Shown: positions 45,237-53,889, counted from the first letter of the stretch. The stretch: DNA of 64,000 bases from Glycocaulis albus (GCF_014639075.1 NZ_BMFS01000011.1:1-64000), one strand, 5' to 3'. Notes: a model not told the origin generated them from the letters alone. Numbers and translations are program-made.

Positions 45237-46144
45237 CGCAGGAAGGGCAGGAGCGAAACCTGGCTCATGTCGGAGAATACCAGGGCTGACACCTGAACGG
45301 CGGCTTGCGCCTGCGCAAGGCGCGTGGCCGCCTCGGCCATATCGGCCTCCTCCATCCCGGCGATCATGGTAGTCAGATAATCGGAGCGCTGTGCATTGTT
45401 CGCTTGCGCGGTCTCAAGACGCGCCTGCATGGACCCGTTTCTGGCAACCGCAGTGGAGATGTTTTCGAACGCCGCGATCACATTGCTGATCTCGGTGGAC
45501 AGGAAATTCTGCTGCGCCTCGGTAACCGTCCCGTCAAACGGACCGTCAGGACCGGCATTGAAATCGGCGATCCGCTCGAAAATGCCCATCAGGTCGCTGG
45601 CCAGGTCGCTGGCCAGAAAGCCTGTCTCCACCGTGGTGTTTTCCTCAATCCGGCCGGTCTGCGCCTGGGCAGAATTCTGGAAAAGATCGGCAATGTTCGC
45701 CGCGCCCTGCACATCGGCAATGGTGTTGGCTGTGAAGGGCGGCGTATCGGTACGCGTGCCGCCAAAGATGAACGAGCCGTTGAACTGGGTATTGAGCGCG
45801 CTGGTGAACCGGCTGAAAGCCGCCTGTACATCAGCCATCAGGAAGCTGCCGTCATTGGTGGTCAGCGCCAGACGCAGATCCTGCACCGCTTCCGACATTT
45901 CGTTCAGCGCCAGATCCTGCACATCCAGCCGGCTGGCAAGGCGCTTGCTGGCCTCGACAAAATTGTCCGAACGGGCCAGCGCGCCGCGCGCAAACAGGAT
46001 CGTCTCGGCCTGATTGCCATACCCTTTCAGATCCGGCGCCTTCAGACCGGTCGATATCTGCTGGCCTGATTCATACAGCTCACGCTGCGCGCGCATCAGG
46101 TCCATCAGGGCGGACTGGGAAGCAGCCTGTGTCGATACACGCAT
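45233..46144 (-). CDS. flgL: Flagellar hook-filament junction protein FlgL
   Basis: 303 residues, flagellin-like. It joins the hook (with FlgK) to the filament outside the cell. N-terminal helix RVSTQAASQSALMDLMRAQRELYESGQQISTG and the C-terminal helix ending VSALVFSDMSQVSLLPFLR make the D0/D1 coiled coil. A GGGAGG lies eight bases before ATG 46144. It follows flgK by 20 bases in the same operon. Its end overlaps the low-GC gene. Confidence 0.92.
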   Translation of the reverse strand: MRVSTQAASQSALMDLMRAQRELYESGQQISTGLKAPDLKGYGNQAETILFARGALARSDNFVEASKRLASRLDVQDLALNEMSEAVQDLRLALTTNDGSFLMADVQAAFSRFTSALNTQFNGSFIFGGTRTDTPPFTANTIADVQGAANIADLFQNSAQAQTGRIEENTTVETGFLASDLASDLMGIFERIADFNAGPDGPFDGTVTEAQQNFLSTEISNVIAAFENISTAVARNGSMQARLETAQANNAQRSDYLTTMIAGMEEADMAEAATRLAQAQAAVQVSALVFSDMSQVSLLPFLR

Positions 46145-46164
46145 GATGATCAAACCTCCCGGCG

Positions 46165-48297
46165 CTAGCGGCCCATATTCAGAATAATGTCAGTCATTTC
46201 CTTGGATGCCTGGATCATCCGCGCGGCCGCATTATAGGCCTGCTGGTAGAGGATCATGTTGGCCAGTTCCTCATCCATGTTGACGCCTTCGACATCCATG
46301 CGCTTGCGGTCCGCCGCTTCCTTCACCGACAGCGCGGAATCGGCCGCACGTTCAGCCCGTGCCGCGCGTGACCCGACATCCCCGGCCAGGCGCGCGCCAT
46401 AGGCCTGCAGGCTGGCCGTGCCGCCTGCAAACCCGCCCGCACCGTCGAAACGGCGCGCGGTAGAGAACGCATCGTAGAGCGCCTGCCCCCCGCGGCCATC
46501 GCCTTCGGTCAGCACCAGATCGCCAGGCACTGTGGCGCCATTGATGTCGAGCCGCGAGAATGCAAGGGCAGAGGAATTGCTGCGCAGGTCATTTCTGACC
46601 GAGAAGGATTCGGCCCGCGACATCCGCGCCGCATCGCCAATGCCGAGAATCTGCGACAGGGCGAGGCCGGTATCGCCGCGCGTTGTCGTGTCGGCAATCA
46701 GGTCAAAATCGTAATTGGCATAAGCCGGAGATGGCGAGAAATTCAGCGCGCCATCGCCATTGAGCGACCAGGTGCCGTATCCGCCCATGCCTGTGGCGGG
46801 ATTGTTCAGCGCGTTGACGAAATCGCCCATGCTCGCCTGATCGGCGGGAATGGTGATCTCGGTCGTGGAGCGCCCGTCGGGTGTCGAGATGCGGAAGGTC
46901 ATTTCCTGCCCGGCGCCAGTGCCCAGCGGCGTGCCCGCATCCAGCCCGGTGTCGAAGAAGGACGGCCGCGCCGACGTGATGAGGTCATTCAGGCCGAAAA
47001 AGTGCGCAAAACCGCGCCCGCCCCCGATATCGGACGGGCTGGCCTCGTCCTGGACCGCCGCCAGGCCGGTGCCCGCTGCGCTCGCATTGATCACGAGGCG
47101 CCCCCCCGCAAAGCTGGCGGTACCGTCGCCGCCCAGCGCGGCATTGAGTTCGTTGACGAGATCATTGACGGTGGTTCCGGCATTACCGTTCACCGTGAAG
47201 CCGCCGGCAGTGAATTCCAGGTCGATCCGGTTCACCAGCTCGCCATCATTACGCACCACCGCCAGCGTGGCACGGCCGGTACCGTTCAGCAGGTCGTTGG
47301 CGATCAGGCCGGTATTGCGGCCCTCCATCGTGGAAGGCGGGGGATAGGATGAGGCGTTATTGTGCGCCGCGTTCAGCGCGTCGGATGTGCCGGACGTGAA
47401 CTCGGCAAGCTGGGCGGCAATGGCTGGCAGCTCGATATCGCGCATGTCCATCAGCGCGCGCAGCTCTCCCGACCGGATTGAGCTCGTCAGGTCAACCGTG
47501 GCGCCGGACGATGATACAATCGCGCTGATGCGCCCGTAATCAGCGCCATAGGCACCCGTGCCCGACGGCACATAGCTCAGCTGCAGCCGGGAATTGTCGA
47601 GCAAGGCTGCCCCGTTTTCCGTGCGTACAAAGAGCCGGCCATCAGGCTGCACTTCCGAACGGATATCCATCAGGCCTGACAGCTCATCGAGGAGCTCGGA
47701 CTGCCGGTTTGTCACGCCGGTGGAGTCCGATCCGGAGGCATTGAGGGTCTGGGCCTGTGTGTTGAGCGATTGCAGCTCTGTCAGTATCTCGTTGACCCGT
47801 TCAACCCCGCCGCCAATCCGCCGGTCGGCTTCGTCACGCAGCGCACGCACCTCGGCCGACAGGCGCCGCGCCTCGTCGAAGAAAGATTGCAGGTCGGACG
47901 CCGCCGACAGGCGCGCCACGCGCTCTGCCGGGTCAACCGCCGCCGACCCTATCGATTCAAAGGCCTGCACCAGCCTTCCGTAAAGCCCGCCTGCGTCATT
48001 GGTGCTGCCGAACTGCGTCTGCAGGCGGTCCAGAAGGGCGGCGCTAGCGGTAGCCCTGGACGCATCAGAGCCTGCACGAAGCGATGCAGCCTGCAGGAAG
48101 ACATCAGCCACCCGCGTAATGCCGGCCACCTGCACACCCATGCCCATACCGCCGGCAGACCGGGCAATCAGATCCACCTTCGTGCGCGCATAGCCGGGCG
48201 TGTTGACATTGGCGATATTGTTGGAAACCGAGCGCATGCCAAGCTGGCTCGCCTGGATGCCCGACATCGCATTGCCGAGAATTCCGTTCAGCGCCAT
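46165..48297 (-). CDS. flgK: Flagellar hook-associated protein 1 FlgK
   Basis: 710 residues, longer than enterobacterial FlgK (about 550) because of central extra domains. N-terminal NAMSGIQASQLGMRSVSNNIANVNTPGYARTKVD-type motif, with SNNIANVNTPGYARTK, and C-terminal VNMDEELANMILYQQAYNAAARMIQ are diagnostic. It caps the hook. A sigma-54-like promoter is present upstream at 48381-48395 on this strand. Confidence 0.95.
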   Translation of the reverse strand: MALNGILGNAMSGIQASQLGMRSVSNNIANVNTPGYARTKVDLIARSAGGMGMGVQVAGITRVADVFLQAASLRAGSDASRATASAALLDRLQTQFGSTNDAGGLYGRLVQAFESIGSAAVDPAERVARLSAASDLQSFFDEARRLSAEVRALRDEADRRIGGGVERVNEILTELQSLNTQAQTLNASGSDSTGVTNRQSELLDELSGLMDIRSEVQPDGRLFVRTENGAALLDNSRLQLSYVPSGTGAYGADYGRISAIVSSSGATVDLTSSIRSGELRALMDMRDIELPAIAAQLAEFTSGTSDALNAAHNNASSYPPPSTMEGRNTGLIANDLLNGTGRATLAVVRNDGELVNRIDLEFTAGGFTVNGNAGTTVNDLVNELNAALGGDGTASFAGGRLVINASAAGTGLAAVQDEASPSDIGGGRGFAHFFGLNDLITSARPSFFDTGLDAGTPLGTGAGQEMTFRISTPDGRSTTEITIPADQASMGDFVNALNNPATGMGGYGTWSLNGDGALNFSPSPAYANYDFDLIADTTTRGDTGLALSQILGIGDAARMSRAESFSVRNDLRSNSSALAFSRLDINGATVPGDLVLTEGDGRGGQALYDAFSTARRFDGAGGFAGGTASLQAYGARLAGDVGSRAARAERAADSALSVKEAADRKRMDVEGVNMDEELANMILYQQAYNAAARMIQASKEMTDIILNMGR

Positions 48298-48380
48298 GTC
48301 TGGTCTCCTTCAACACCACCGGCCCGCACGCCCGCCTGCGTATAGGCAAAACCATCCCCCGCGCGGCAATTCCTGCCGGG

Positions 48381-48395
48381 GCAAAATACCTCCCG
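48381..48395 (-). promoter_or_regulatory. Sigma-54-like promoter for flgK-flgL
   Basis: On the minus strand CGGGAGGTATTTTGC has GG and TTGC at the -24/-12 spacing (GG to GC 12 bases), with A and G at expected places of TGGCACGN4TTGC. Transcription would start about 48370, some 70 bases before the flgK start. Late hook-associated genes of Caulobacter use this class of promoter. Confidence 0.55.
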
Positions 48396-48506
48396 GCGCC
48401 AAGGCGCTGCGGATGTGATGGTTGCGCAAGCCATTGAAACTACGTGCCTAAGCCTTTCTTTACCGCCCGTCTGCGCATTGGCGCGGACCCTTGGCGTCAT
48501 ATGTAA

Positions 48507-48580
48507 CCGGCAAGAGCCGGGCCAAACCGCCCCAGCCCCCGGATGAGGCCCGAACAGGCCGGTCACCCGGCAAGACTCGG
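48507..48580. promoter_or_regulatory. Candidate shared enhancer: two CCGGCAAGA elements 60 bp apart
   Basis: CCGGCAAGAGCCGG at 48507-48520 and CCGGCAAGACTCGG at 48567-48580 differ in two bases and are exactly 60 bp apart, roughly the midpoint of the 500-bp gap between flgK and fliK. The sigma-54-like promoters lie about equally far to either side (48381-48395 and 48679-48693). Their most likely reader is FlbD (57656), but binding is not shown. Apart from these and the promoters, the 48298-48797 gap has no gene. Confidence 0.45.
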
Positions 48581-48678
48581 CCCTGCCACAGGGGATTTTT
48601 TGCCGCCCGGCACGCTGGCGCAACACACCTAACCCAATTAGTATGTTGTTTTAATTCAACTATTTTAAAGTCTTTCAA

Positions 48679-48693
48679 TGGCATGAAGCTTGA
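48679..48693 (+). promoter_or_regulatory. Sigma-54-like promoter for fliK-flgD-flgE
   Basis: TGGCATGAAGCTTGA has GG in place, the CA of the -24 element, G at the next position and TTG at -12, with A in place of the final C. Start of transcription would be near 48705, with fliK beginning at 48798. An A/T-rich stretch precedes it. Confidence 0.45.
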
Positions 48694-48797
48694 AAGCCCA
48701 CTCCCGACCGGCTCATGTCTGCTCAGGCATGAAGGGCCGCCCGCCGCAAAATGCGCGCAACATCCCGATACGATTTTGTTCAAGGACCGCCGCGCCC

Positions 48798-50579
48798 ATG
48801 CTGCCTGGCAATGCCATTGCTGACACTATTCCCTCCCTCCCCGCCGGTGGCCGGAGCGATGCTGCGCGCGCCGGCTCGGGCAAGGCAGGCGGCGCCAGCG
48901 ATTTCGAGGCGCTGCTTCGCGGCAAGCCGGCCCGCAATGCCGAAGCCGGAAAGTCCACGGCACGCGAATCGGGCGGTGCCAGCCAGACTGCCAGCAATCA
49001 GACAAAGGCCGGCCGGCCGGCAGCAGACAGGCAGGCAGACCGGCCCGAACAGGCCGTTCGCGCGCCCCGCCCGCCAGCGGACAACACCGGGGACACTCAG
49101 GACGCGGTAGAAACCAGCCCGGCCGCCCGCGATGAGAACGCCGCCGACGAGGCCGTTGTGCAGCCGGAAGGCAGCACAGAGCCCGGCGAAGCCACCCCCG
49201 CCAGCGCGGGCACGGGCGGCAGCGCACCTGCCGGTGCCACAGGCAATATGAAAAGCGCGCCCGAAGTGGCCTCACCCGCGGCGCAGCCGGAAAACAGCGG
49301 TGAGAAGACGGGCGGCAGCGCTGCCGGTCCGGCTGACCCCGCGGAACCCGCTCCGGCAGATTCAGGCGCGCCGGACCCCGCCATCAGCGCGCCAGCAGAC
49401 ACATCCGGCGGCGAGAGCACGGCGGGCGGCGAAACTCCGCCCGGCAGCATGACGGCAGCCGCCGGCAACGCCAACGCTACGGGCACCGCACCGGCCATGC
49501 CCGCCGGTGATGCCGCACCCGCCGCCGGCAAGCCGGAGCCATCGAAGTCTGCCGAACCGGCAGTCAGCCAGACGGCCCAGGCTGCCCAGCCAAAGGGCTC
49601 GTCCGGTCAACAGACACTGGCGCAGCCTGCAGCTTCCGCGCCCGGTACCGGCACGTCTGCCAGCCAGTCCGACGCGCCGGATGCAGCGCAGGCCGCCGCC
49701 AGCAATGCCCAGCAGGCAAAGGCCGAGCTGGCTGTCCAGCCCGCAAGGGCCGACGGCGAGGTACCCAATGCCGCCGCCTTCAGACGCGAAATGGAGCGCG
49801 GCATGACGCGCGGTCAAGAGGGTCTTGAGCAGGCACGCGCCACGGCGGAGAAGGCAGAGGCCGGGGCGAAAGACGCGCCATCCCGGCCCCGAAGCGCAGG
49901 CGCCATGCCCGGCACGCCGGCCCCGGCGCCCGTCAGCACGGTCCCGGCAGCCGCCACCCCGCCCACCATGGCAGCGATGCTGACCGCCCTGCAGTCGGGC
50001 ATCGCCCTGCCGGAAACCCTTGATGGCGGTGAGAGCAGCGAGGGTGGCGAACTGCGCCTTGAGAGCAGTTCCGCCCTGCTGGCCCGCAATGAAAGCGCCA
50101 GCCTGGCTGGCACGCGCACAACATCCGCCCTGCCGCACTTGCGCATGGCGTCAGGGCATGTGGCCGAGCTCGGCCAGATGATCGCCCGGCGCTTTGCTGA
50201 CGGATCGCGCAGCTTTGACATCCGCCTTGACCCGCCAGAACTCGGCCGGGTGCAGGTGCGCCTCGAGATCGGGGCGGACCGCTCTGTCCAGGCCATGCTG
50301 ACCGCCGAAAAACCCGAAGCACTCGCAGAGCTGCAGCGCAATGCGCGCGAACTGGAAAAGGCGCTGGCCGACGCCGGGCTTGATCTGGGCGAGAACGGGA
50401 TCGGCTTCGCCTTGAGCGAGGGCGGCGATGATGACCAGCCAGCCCGCGACACCGATGGCCGCGCCGATGCACCGGCCATCACGAACACCCTGACAGTTTC
50501 CGACGCGTCCACGCCCCCCCCGGTGAGCCGGTACGGCTTTCTCATGGCCGGGCGGACAGGCGTGGATATGAGGATTTGA
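48798..50579 (+). CDS. fliK: Flagellar hook-length control protein FliK
   Basis: 593 residues. It measures hook length and triggers the switch of the export gate from hook to filament. The long N-terminal and central part is low-complexity, Ala-, Pro-, Gly- and Glu-rich and probably unfolded, typical of the molecular ruler. The C-terminal domain (about 450-560) has the Flg_hook signature IRLDPPELGRVQVRLEIGAD and MLTAEKPEALAELQRNARELEKAL. ATG 48798 gives a clean N-terminus with AAGGA 11 bases upstream; earlier in-frame starts lie in noncanonical sequence. Confidence 0.9.
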   Translation: MLPGNAIADTIPSLPAGGRSDAARAGSGKAGGASDFEALLRGKPARNAEAGKSTARESGGASQTASNQTKAGRPAADRQADRPEQAVRAPRPPADNTGDTQDAVETSPAARDENAADEAVVQPEGSTEPGEATPASAGTGGSAPAGATGNMKSAPEVASPAAQPENSGEKTGGSAAGPADPAEPAPADSGAPDPAISAPADTSGGESTAGGETPPGSMTAAAGNANATGTAPAMPAGDAAPAAGKPEPSKSAEPAVSQTAQAAQPKGSSGQQTLAQPAASAPGTGTSASQSDAPDAAQAAASNAQQAKAELAVQPARADGEVPNAAAFRREMERGMTRGQEGLEQARATAEKAEAGAKDAPSRPRSAGAMPGTPAPAPVSTVPAAATPPTMAAMLTALQSGIALPETLDGGESSEGGELRLESSSALLARNESASLAGTRTTSALPHLRMASGHVAELGQMIARRFADGSRSFDIRLDPPELGRVQVRLEIGADRSVQAMLTAEKPEALAELQRNARELEKALADAGLDLGENGIGFALSEGGDDDQPARDTDGRADAPAITNTLTVSDASTPPPVSRYGFLMAGRTGVDMRI

Positions 50580-50583
50580 TCCG

Positions 50584-51339
50584 ATGACAGACCTGAACCC
50601 CATTGCCCAGGCTCAGCAGGCCGCAAGCGGCGTCAATCAGACGAACACGGCCTCGTCGGCGGCGAGCCTGACAGACAATTTCGATACCTTCCTGACACTG
50701 CTCACGTCCCAGCTGCAGAACCAGGATCCGCTCAGCCCGATGGACTCCCAGGAGTTCGTCCAGCAGCTGGTCCAGTTCTCCTCCGTGGAGCAGCAGATCC
50801 AGTCAACACAGGCCATTCAGGCGCTGCTCAACGTCCAGGCCGCGCTCGCCCAGCTCTCCAGCGTCGATTACATCGGCAAATACGCGCTGGTAGAGACCAG
50901 CGGTTCGCTGCTGAGCGAAGGCAGTGCAGAGTGGAGCTACCAGCTGCCGCAGGACGCTACCTCCACCCAGCTTGTCATTACCAATGAACAGGGCGCCACG
51001 GTCGGCACCATCAATGGCCAGACCGGCACCGGCGAGCACCGGCTGGTCTGGGATGGCAAGGACACGCAAGGCAACACCCTGCCCGACGGGGTCTACAATC
51101 TTGAAGTCGTCGCCTTCAATGCCGACGGCGAGCGCATTCAGGATGTCAGCGTACTGGTTGGCGGCCGCGTCACCGGCGTGGAGCTGAGCAACGGCCAGGC
51201 CATTGTCGAGGTAGGCGGCATGCAGGTACCGGCCTCGCGCATCGTGCGCCTGCGCGAAATACCCGCCGACCCGGTTGAACAGCCCGCCATAACCGATCCC
51301 GCCGACGAGGAAGAGGGCGAGCCTGAAGCCGTCGGATGA
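50584..51339 (+). CDS. flgD: Flagellar hook assembly scaffold FlgD
   Basis: 251 residues. Hook cap needed for FlgE polymerisation outside the cell. The N-terminal FLTLLTSQLQNQDPLSPMDSQEFVQQL with FSSVEQQI is diagnostic, and the FnIII/Tudor-like C-terminal part includes WDGKDTQGNTLPDGVYNLEV. A C-terminal acidic tail (DPADEEEGE) is unusual. The start is four bases after fliK, so the genes are in one operon. Confidence 0.95.
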   Translation: MTDLNPIAQAQQAASGVNQTNTASSAASLTDNFDTFLTLLTSQLQNQDPLSPMDSQEFVQQLVQFSSVEQQIQSTQAIQALLNVQAALAQLSSVDYIGKYALVETSGSLLSEGSAEWSYQLPQDATSTQLVITNEQGATVGTINGQTGTGEHRLVWDGKDTQGNTLPDGVYNLEVVAFNADGERIQDVSVLVGGRVTGVELSNGQAIVEVGGMQVPASRIVRLREIPADPVEQPAITDPADEEEGEPEAVG

Positions 51340-51413
51340 TCCTCGACCGTCCAGCCAATGAAACCCGCAACAGATAACGTTCCAGAAAACGAAAAATAAG
51401 CAGGAGCAAGACA

Positions 51414-52808
51414 ATGAGCCTCAATTCAGCCCTGGCAGCCGGCGCCTCCGGCCTGATCTCCAACTCCTCTGCGCTGGCGGGGATTTCGGACAATATCGCG
51501 AACGTGAACACGGTCGGCTACAAGCGCGTGAACACCAATTTCTTCCCTAACTACTCGCTCACTTCCGGCGCAGGCGATGTGCGCTATGCGGCCGGCGGCA
51601 CCTCGACGCTCTCCAAGCTCGACGTGTCGACGAGCGGGCTCTTGAACCCGGCCAGCTCGTCCACCTCGCTGGCGATTGACGGCAATGGCTTCTTCGTCGT
51701 GCGGCCGAATTCCCAGAACGCGACCGGCTTTGATCCGGTGCTGTTCACCCGCTCGGGCAATTTCGAGACGGACTCGGCCGGTTTCCTGCGCAATGCCGCG
51801 GGCATGTATCTCTATGGCTGGCCGGTACAGGCCGACGGCACGGTCAATGCCAACCCGTCCAATCTGGACCAGCTTGAAGCCATCAACCTGTCCAATATCG
51901 GCGGCGCGGCAGAGGCAACCTCCTCGGTGCGCATCAACGCCAACCTGCAGGCCAGTCAGGACGTGTCGCCCGCAGCCGCCACCTACGACGCCACTGATCC
52001 GGCCAACAACATGGCCTCGGGCAATGTGACGCCGGACTTCCAGCGCACCATCCAGATCTATGACAGCCAGGGCGGTGTGCGCTCGGTGACGCTGTCGCTT
52101 CTGAAATCCACCAATGCCAATACGTGGAACGCCGAACTGCACATCGACCCGGCAACCGACATCACGACGGGCGCAGGCCTCAATTCCGGCCAGATCGCTG
52201 CCGGCGTGCTTGCGTTCAATACGGACGGCCAGATTGATGTGGCCAACACCACCCTTCCCTCCACGCTGAACTTCCTTGGATCGGACAACGCAGCCGCCCT
52301 CGGGGCCAATGACTTCCAGTGGGCGGCCGGTACCGGCATTGGCGCCCAGTCGATCCAGCTCGATCTCGGCGCGGCCGGCACACCCGGCGGCATCACCCAG
52401 TATGACAGCCCGTCCACCCTGAACTCCACGCGGGTCAACGGTGCCATTTTCGGCGCTTTCTCCAGCGTGGATGTCGACTCGCAGGGCTTTGTCTCGGCGC
52501 GGTTTACCAATGGCGTCGTACGCCAGATCTACCAGATCCCGGTTGCCACCGTGGCCAACCCGAACGGGCTGGCGACTGCTGGCGGTTCGGCCTTTTACGT
52601 CACCCCGGAATCCGGCGCCTTCACGCTGAACACCCCCGGCGCTGGCGCGTCTGGCCAGATCGCCCCCAAGGCGCTGGAAAACTCCAATGTCGATATCGCG
52701 ACGGAGTTCTCCAATCTGATCATTACCCAGCGCGCCTATTCGGCTTCATCGCGGATCATTACCACAGCCGACGAGATGATGGCTGAAGCGATCCAGATGA
52801 AGCGGTAA
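51414..52808 (+). CDS. flgE: Flagellar hook protein FlgE
   Basis: 464 residues. N-terminal SDNIANVNTVGYKRVN and the C-terminal ALENSNVDIATEFSNLIITQRAYSASSRIITTADEMM match the Flg rod/hook termini, with central beta domains between. It is preceded by AGGAGCAAGACA and lies 74 bases after flgD. The reading frame has no break. After its stop begins a gap of 357 bases to sciP. Confidence 0.96.
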   Translation: MSLNSALAAGASGLISNSSALAGISDNIANVNTVGYKRVNTNFFPNYSLTSGAGDVRYAAGGTSTLSKLDVSTSGLLNPASSSTSLAIDGNGFFVVRPNSQNATGFDPVLFTRSGNFETDSAGFLRNAAGMYLYGWPVQADGTVNANPSNLDQLEAINLSNIGGAAEATSSVRINANLQASQDVSPAAATYDATDPANNMASGNVTPDFQRTIQIYDSQGGVRSVTLSLLKSTNANTWNAELHIDPATDITTGAGLNSGQIAAGVLAFNTDGQIDVANTTLPSTLNFLGSDNAAALGANDFQWAAGTGIGAQSIQLDLGAAGTPGGITQYDSPSTLNSTRVNGAIFGAFSSVDVDSQGFVSARFTNGVVRQIYQIPVATVANPNGLATAGGSAFYVTPESGAFTLNTPGAGASGQIAPKALENSNVDIATEFSNLIITQRAYSASSRIITTADEMMAEAIQMKR

Positions 52809-52827
52809 TTTTTCTCGCTCGCGCCGA

Positions 52828-52845
52828 GTGTGCCTGACGGCACAC
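52828..52845. terminator. Hairpin after flgE
   Basis: GTGTGCC-TGAC-GGCACAC is a perfect 7-bp stem starting 20 bases after the flgE stop. No T-tract follows, so it may be a Rho-assisted or mRNA-stabilising hairpin. The rest of the 52809-53079 gap contains further palindromic stretches (GCGCGTC/GACGC type, GGCGGCC..GGCCGCC near 52930-52950) and no gene. Confidence 0.35.
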
Positions 52846-53079
52846 CGGCTCCGCGGGGGCGCTTGTTTCATTAGTGCTCCGCGCATCCGCGCGTCGCCCC
52901 TCGCACGAGCTCGGACGCCCGTTCGGGCTTGCGGCGGCCAGAGGCCGCCGAAAAGGGCGACCGCCCGCCCGCGACTTTTCGCGGAACCGGCCGAGCGGAT
53001 GTGGGGGAGGACAGGAAAACGCCCCAGCCGGGGTGAATCATTTCTAAACCGCTGATTTATAGAAGATTTACCAAGGCGT

Positions 53080-53094
53080 TTAGGCCGCCGTTAA
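53080..53094 (+). promoter_or_regulatory. CtrA-like box upstream of sciP
   Basis: TTAG-N7-TTAA (53080-53083 and 53091-53094) is a one-mismatch match to the CtrA consensus TTAA-N7-TTAA with the exact spacing, 72 bases before the sciP start. In Caulobacter sciP is activated by CtrA, which supports the site. An A/T-rich stretch 53041-53070 precedes it. Confidence 0.45.
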
Positions 53095-53165
53095 AACGTG
53101 TCGGCTATAACGGTCCCATCAAGAGCGCCATCAAGAGCGCCTTTATGGTGGAAGGACCGGGTTGG

Positions 53166-53438
53166 ATGGAACGTCGTATCAAGAAAGAAAACTATGTGAT
53201 CGGGCCCGATGGCAGCCCGCTCACGGTGGCCGATCTGCCGTCGGCCAACACCAAGCGCTGGGTGATCCGCCGCAAGGCCGAGGTTGTCGCAGCCGTCCGC
53301 GGCGGACTGATCAGCCTGGATGAAGCCTGCGAACGCTATCGCCTGACCGTCGAGGAATTCCTCGGCTGGCAGCGCGCGATCGAGCGTCATGGCCTTGCCG
53401 GCCTTCGCACGACCCGCATCCAGGATTACCGGCACTAG
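53166..53438 (+). CDS. sciP: CtrA inhibitor SciP (DUF1153)
   Basis: 90 residues. Small protein that binds CtrA and blocks transcription of many CtrA targets late in the cell cycle. The family core is unmistakable: YVIGPDGSPLTVADLPSANTKRWVIRRKAEVV and LDEACERYRLTVEEFLGWQRA. ATG 53166 has GGAAGGA nine bases upstream; an in-frame ATG at 53145 would add seven residues. The order flgE, sciP, fliF is the one in Caulobacter. Confidence 0.94.
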   Translation: MERRIKKENYVIGPDGSPLTVADLPSANTKRWVIRRKAEVVAAVRGGLISLDEACERYRLTVEEFLGWQRAIERHGLAGLRTTRIQDYRH

Positions 53439-53442
53439 ATAC

Positions 53443-53474
53443 CTGTCCTCCCCCACATCCGTGGGGGAGGACAG
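53443..53474. repeat. Perfect 14-bp-stem palindrome after sciP
   Basis: CTGTCCTCCCCCAC-ATCC-GTGGGGGAGGACAG is a perfect stem with a four-base loop, five bases after the sciP stop. It is followed on the plus strand by AAAAAA, so it is not a standard terminator in the sciP direction. The right arm recurs as a direct copy at 53001-53014, before sciP. Confidence 0.8.
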
Positions 53475-53704
53475 AAAAAAGCTGGGTCTCCCGTCGGTGC
53501 GGGAGACCCCGGCTGCATTTCGGGTTCCGCAATATTTCCACGTCATTCCGGCCGCAGCGAAGCGCAGAGCCGGAACCCAGCTTTTATTAGCTCCGCAACG
53601 CAGCCCCGGCCCGCGCGGCACAGGCCGTCGCGTGCGGGTGTTTGACGCGTTTCACCGGCGCAAGCCGGTGCCCAGCCCATCTGGACCCCGACTTTCGTCG
53701 GGGA
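53475..53704. repeat. Mosaic of palindromic repeats between sciP and fliF
   Basis: The 451-base gap between sciP and fliF holds no gene. AAAAGCTGGGT at 53477 has an inverted copy ACCCAGCTTTT at 53576, enclosing GGGTCTCCCG...CGGGAGACCC and GTTCC...GGAAC arms. From 53642 a paired hairpin (ACCGGC GCAA GCCGGT, then CCCCGAC...GTCGGGG) follows, the same family as at 59030. The rest, 53705-53798, is plain. Confidence 0.65.
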
Positions 53705-53798
53705 AACGCAAAGGATATTCCCTTCCCCCGTTGAAAACGCCCCTGCTGGCAATAGCGGCGCTTTTCCACAGGCATGGGCTGGGATTTGGTAACTCTCG

Positions 53799-53813
53799 TT
53801 AAACACTCGTTTA
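53799..53813 (+). promoter_or_regulatory. CtrA-like box upstream of fliF
   Basis: TTAA-N7-TTTA (53799-53802, 53810-53813) matches the CtrA consensus with one mismatch and exact spacing. The fliF GTG is at 53890. A CCGGCAA element resembling the candidate FlbD sites lies 32 bases downstream at 53845-53851, in the place where FlbD represses fliF in Caulobacter. Confidence 0.4.
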
Positions 53814-53889
53814 CGCGGGCAGTGGGAAAAACTTGCCTACCAGTCCGGCAAATCGCCGCGCTGGCCAGAGGGGCAAGGCTTTTTCACCC

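Noticed and set aside
49000-49900. Possible frameshift or duplicated repeats in fliK
   Set aside because: The low-complexity Ala/Pro/Gly-rich stretch keeps one open frame to the Flg_hook domain, as normal for the ruler region.
53443-53480. Intrinsic terminator for sciP
   Set aside because: The stem is perfect, but it is followed by A6 rather than T residues on the sciP strand, so it is listed as a palindrome.
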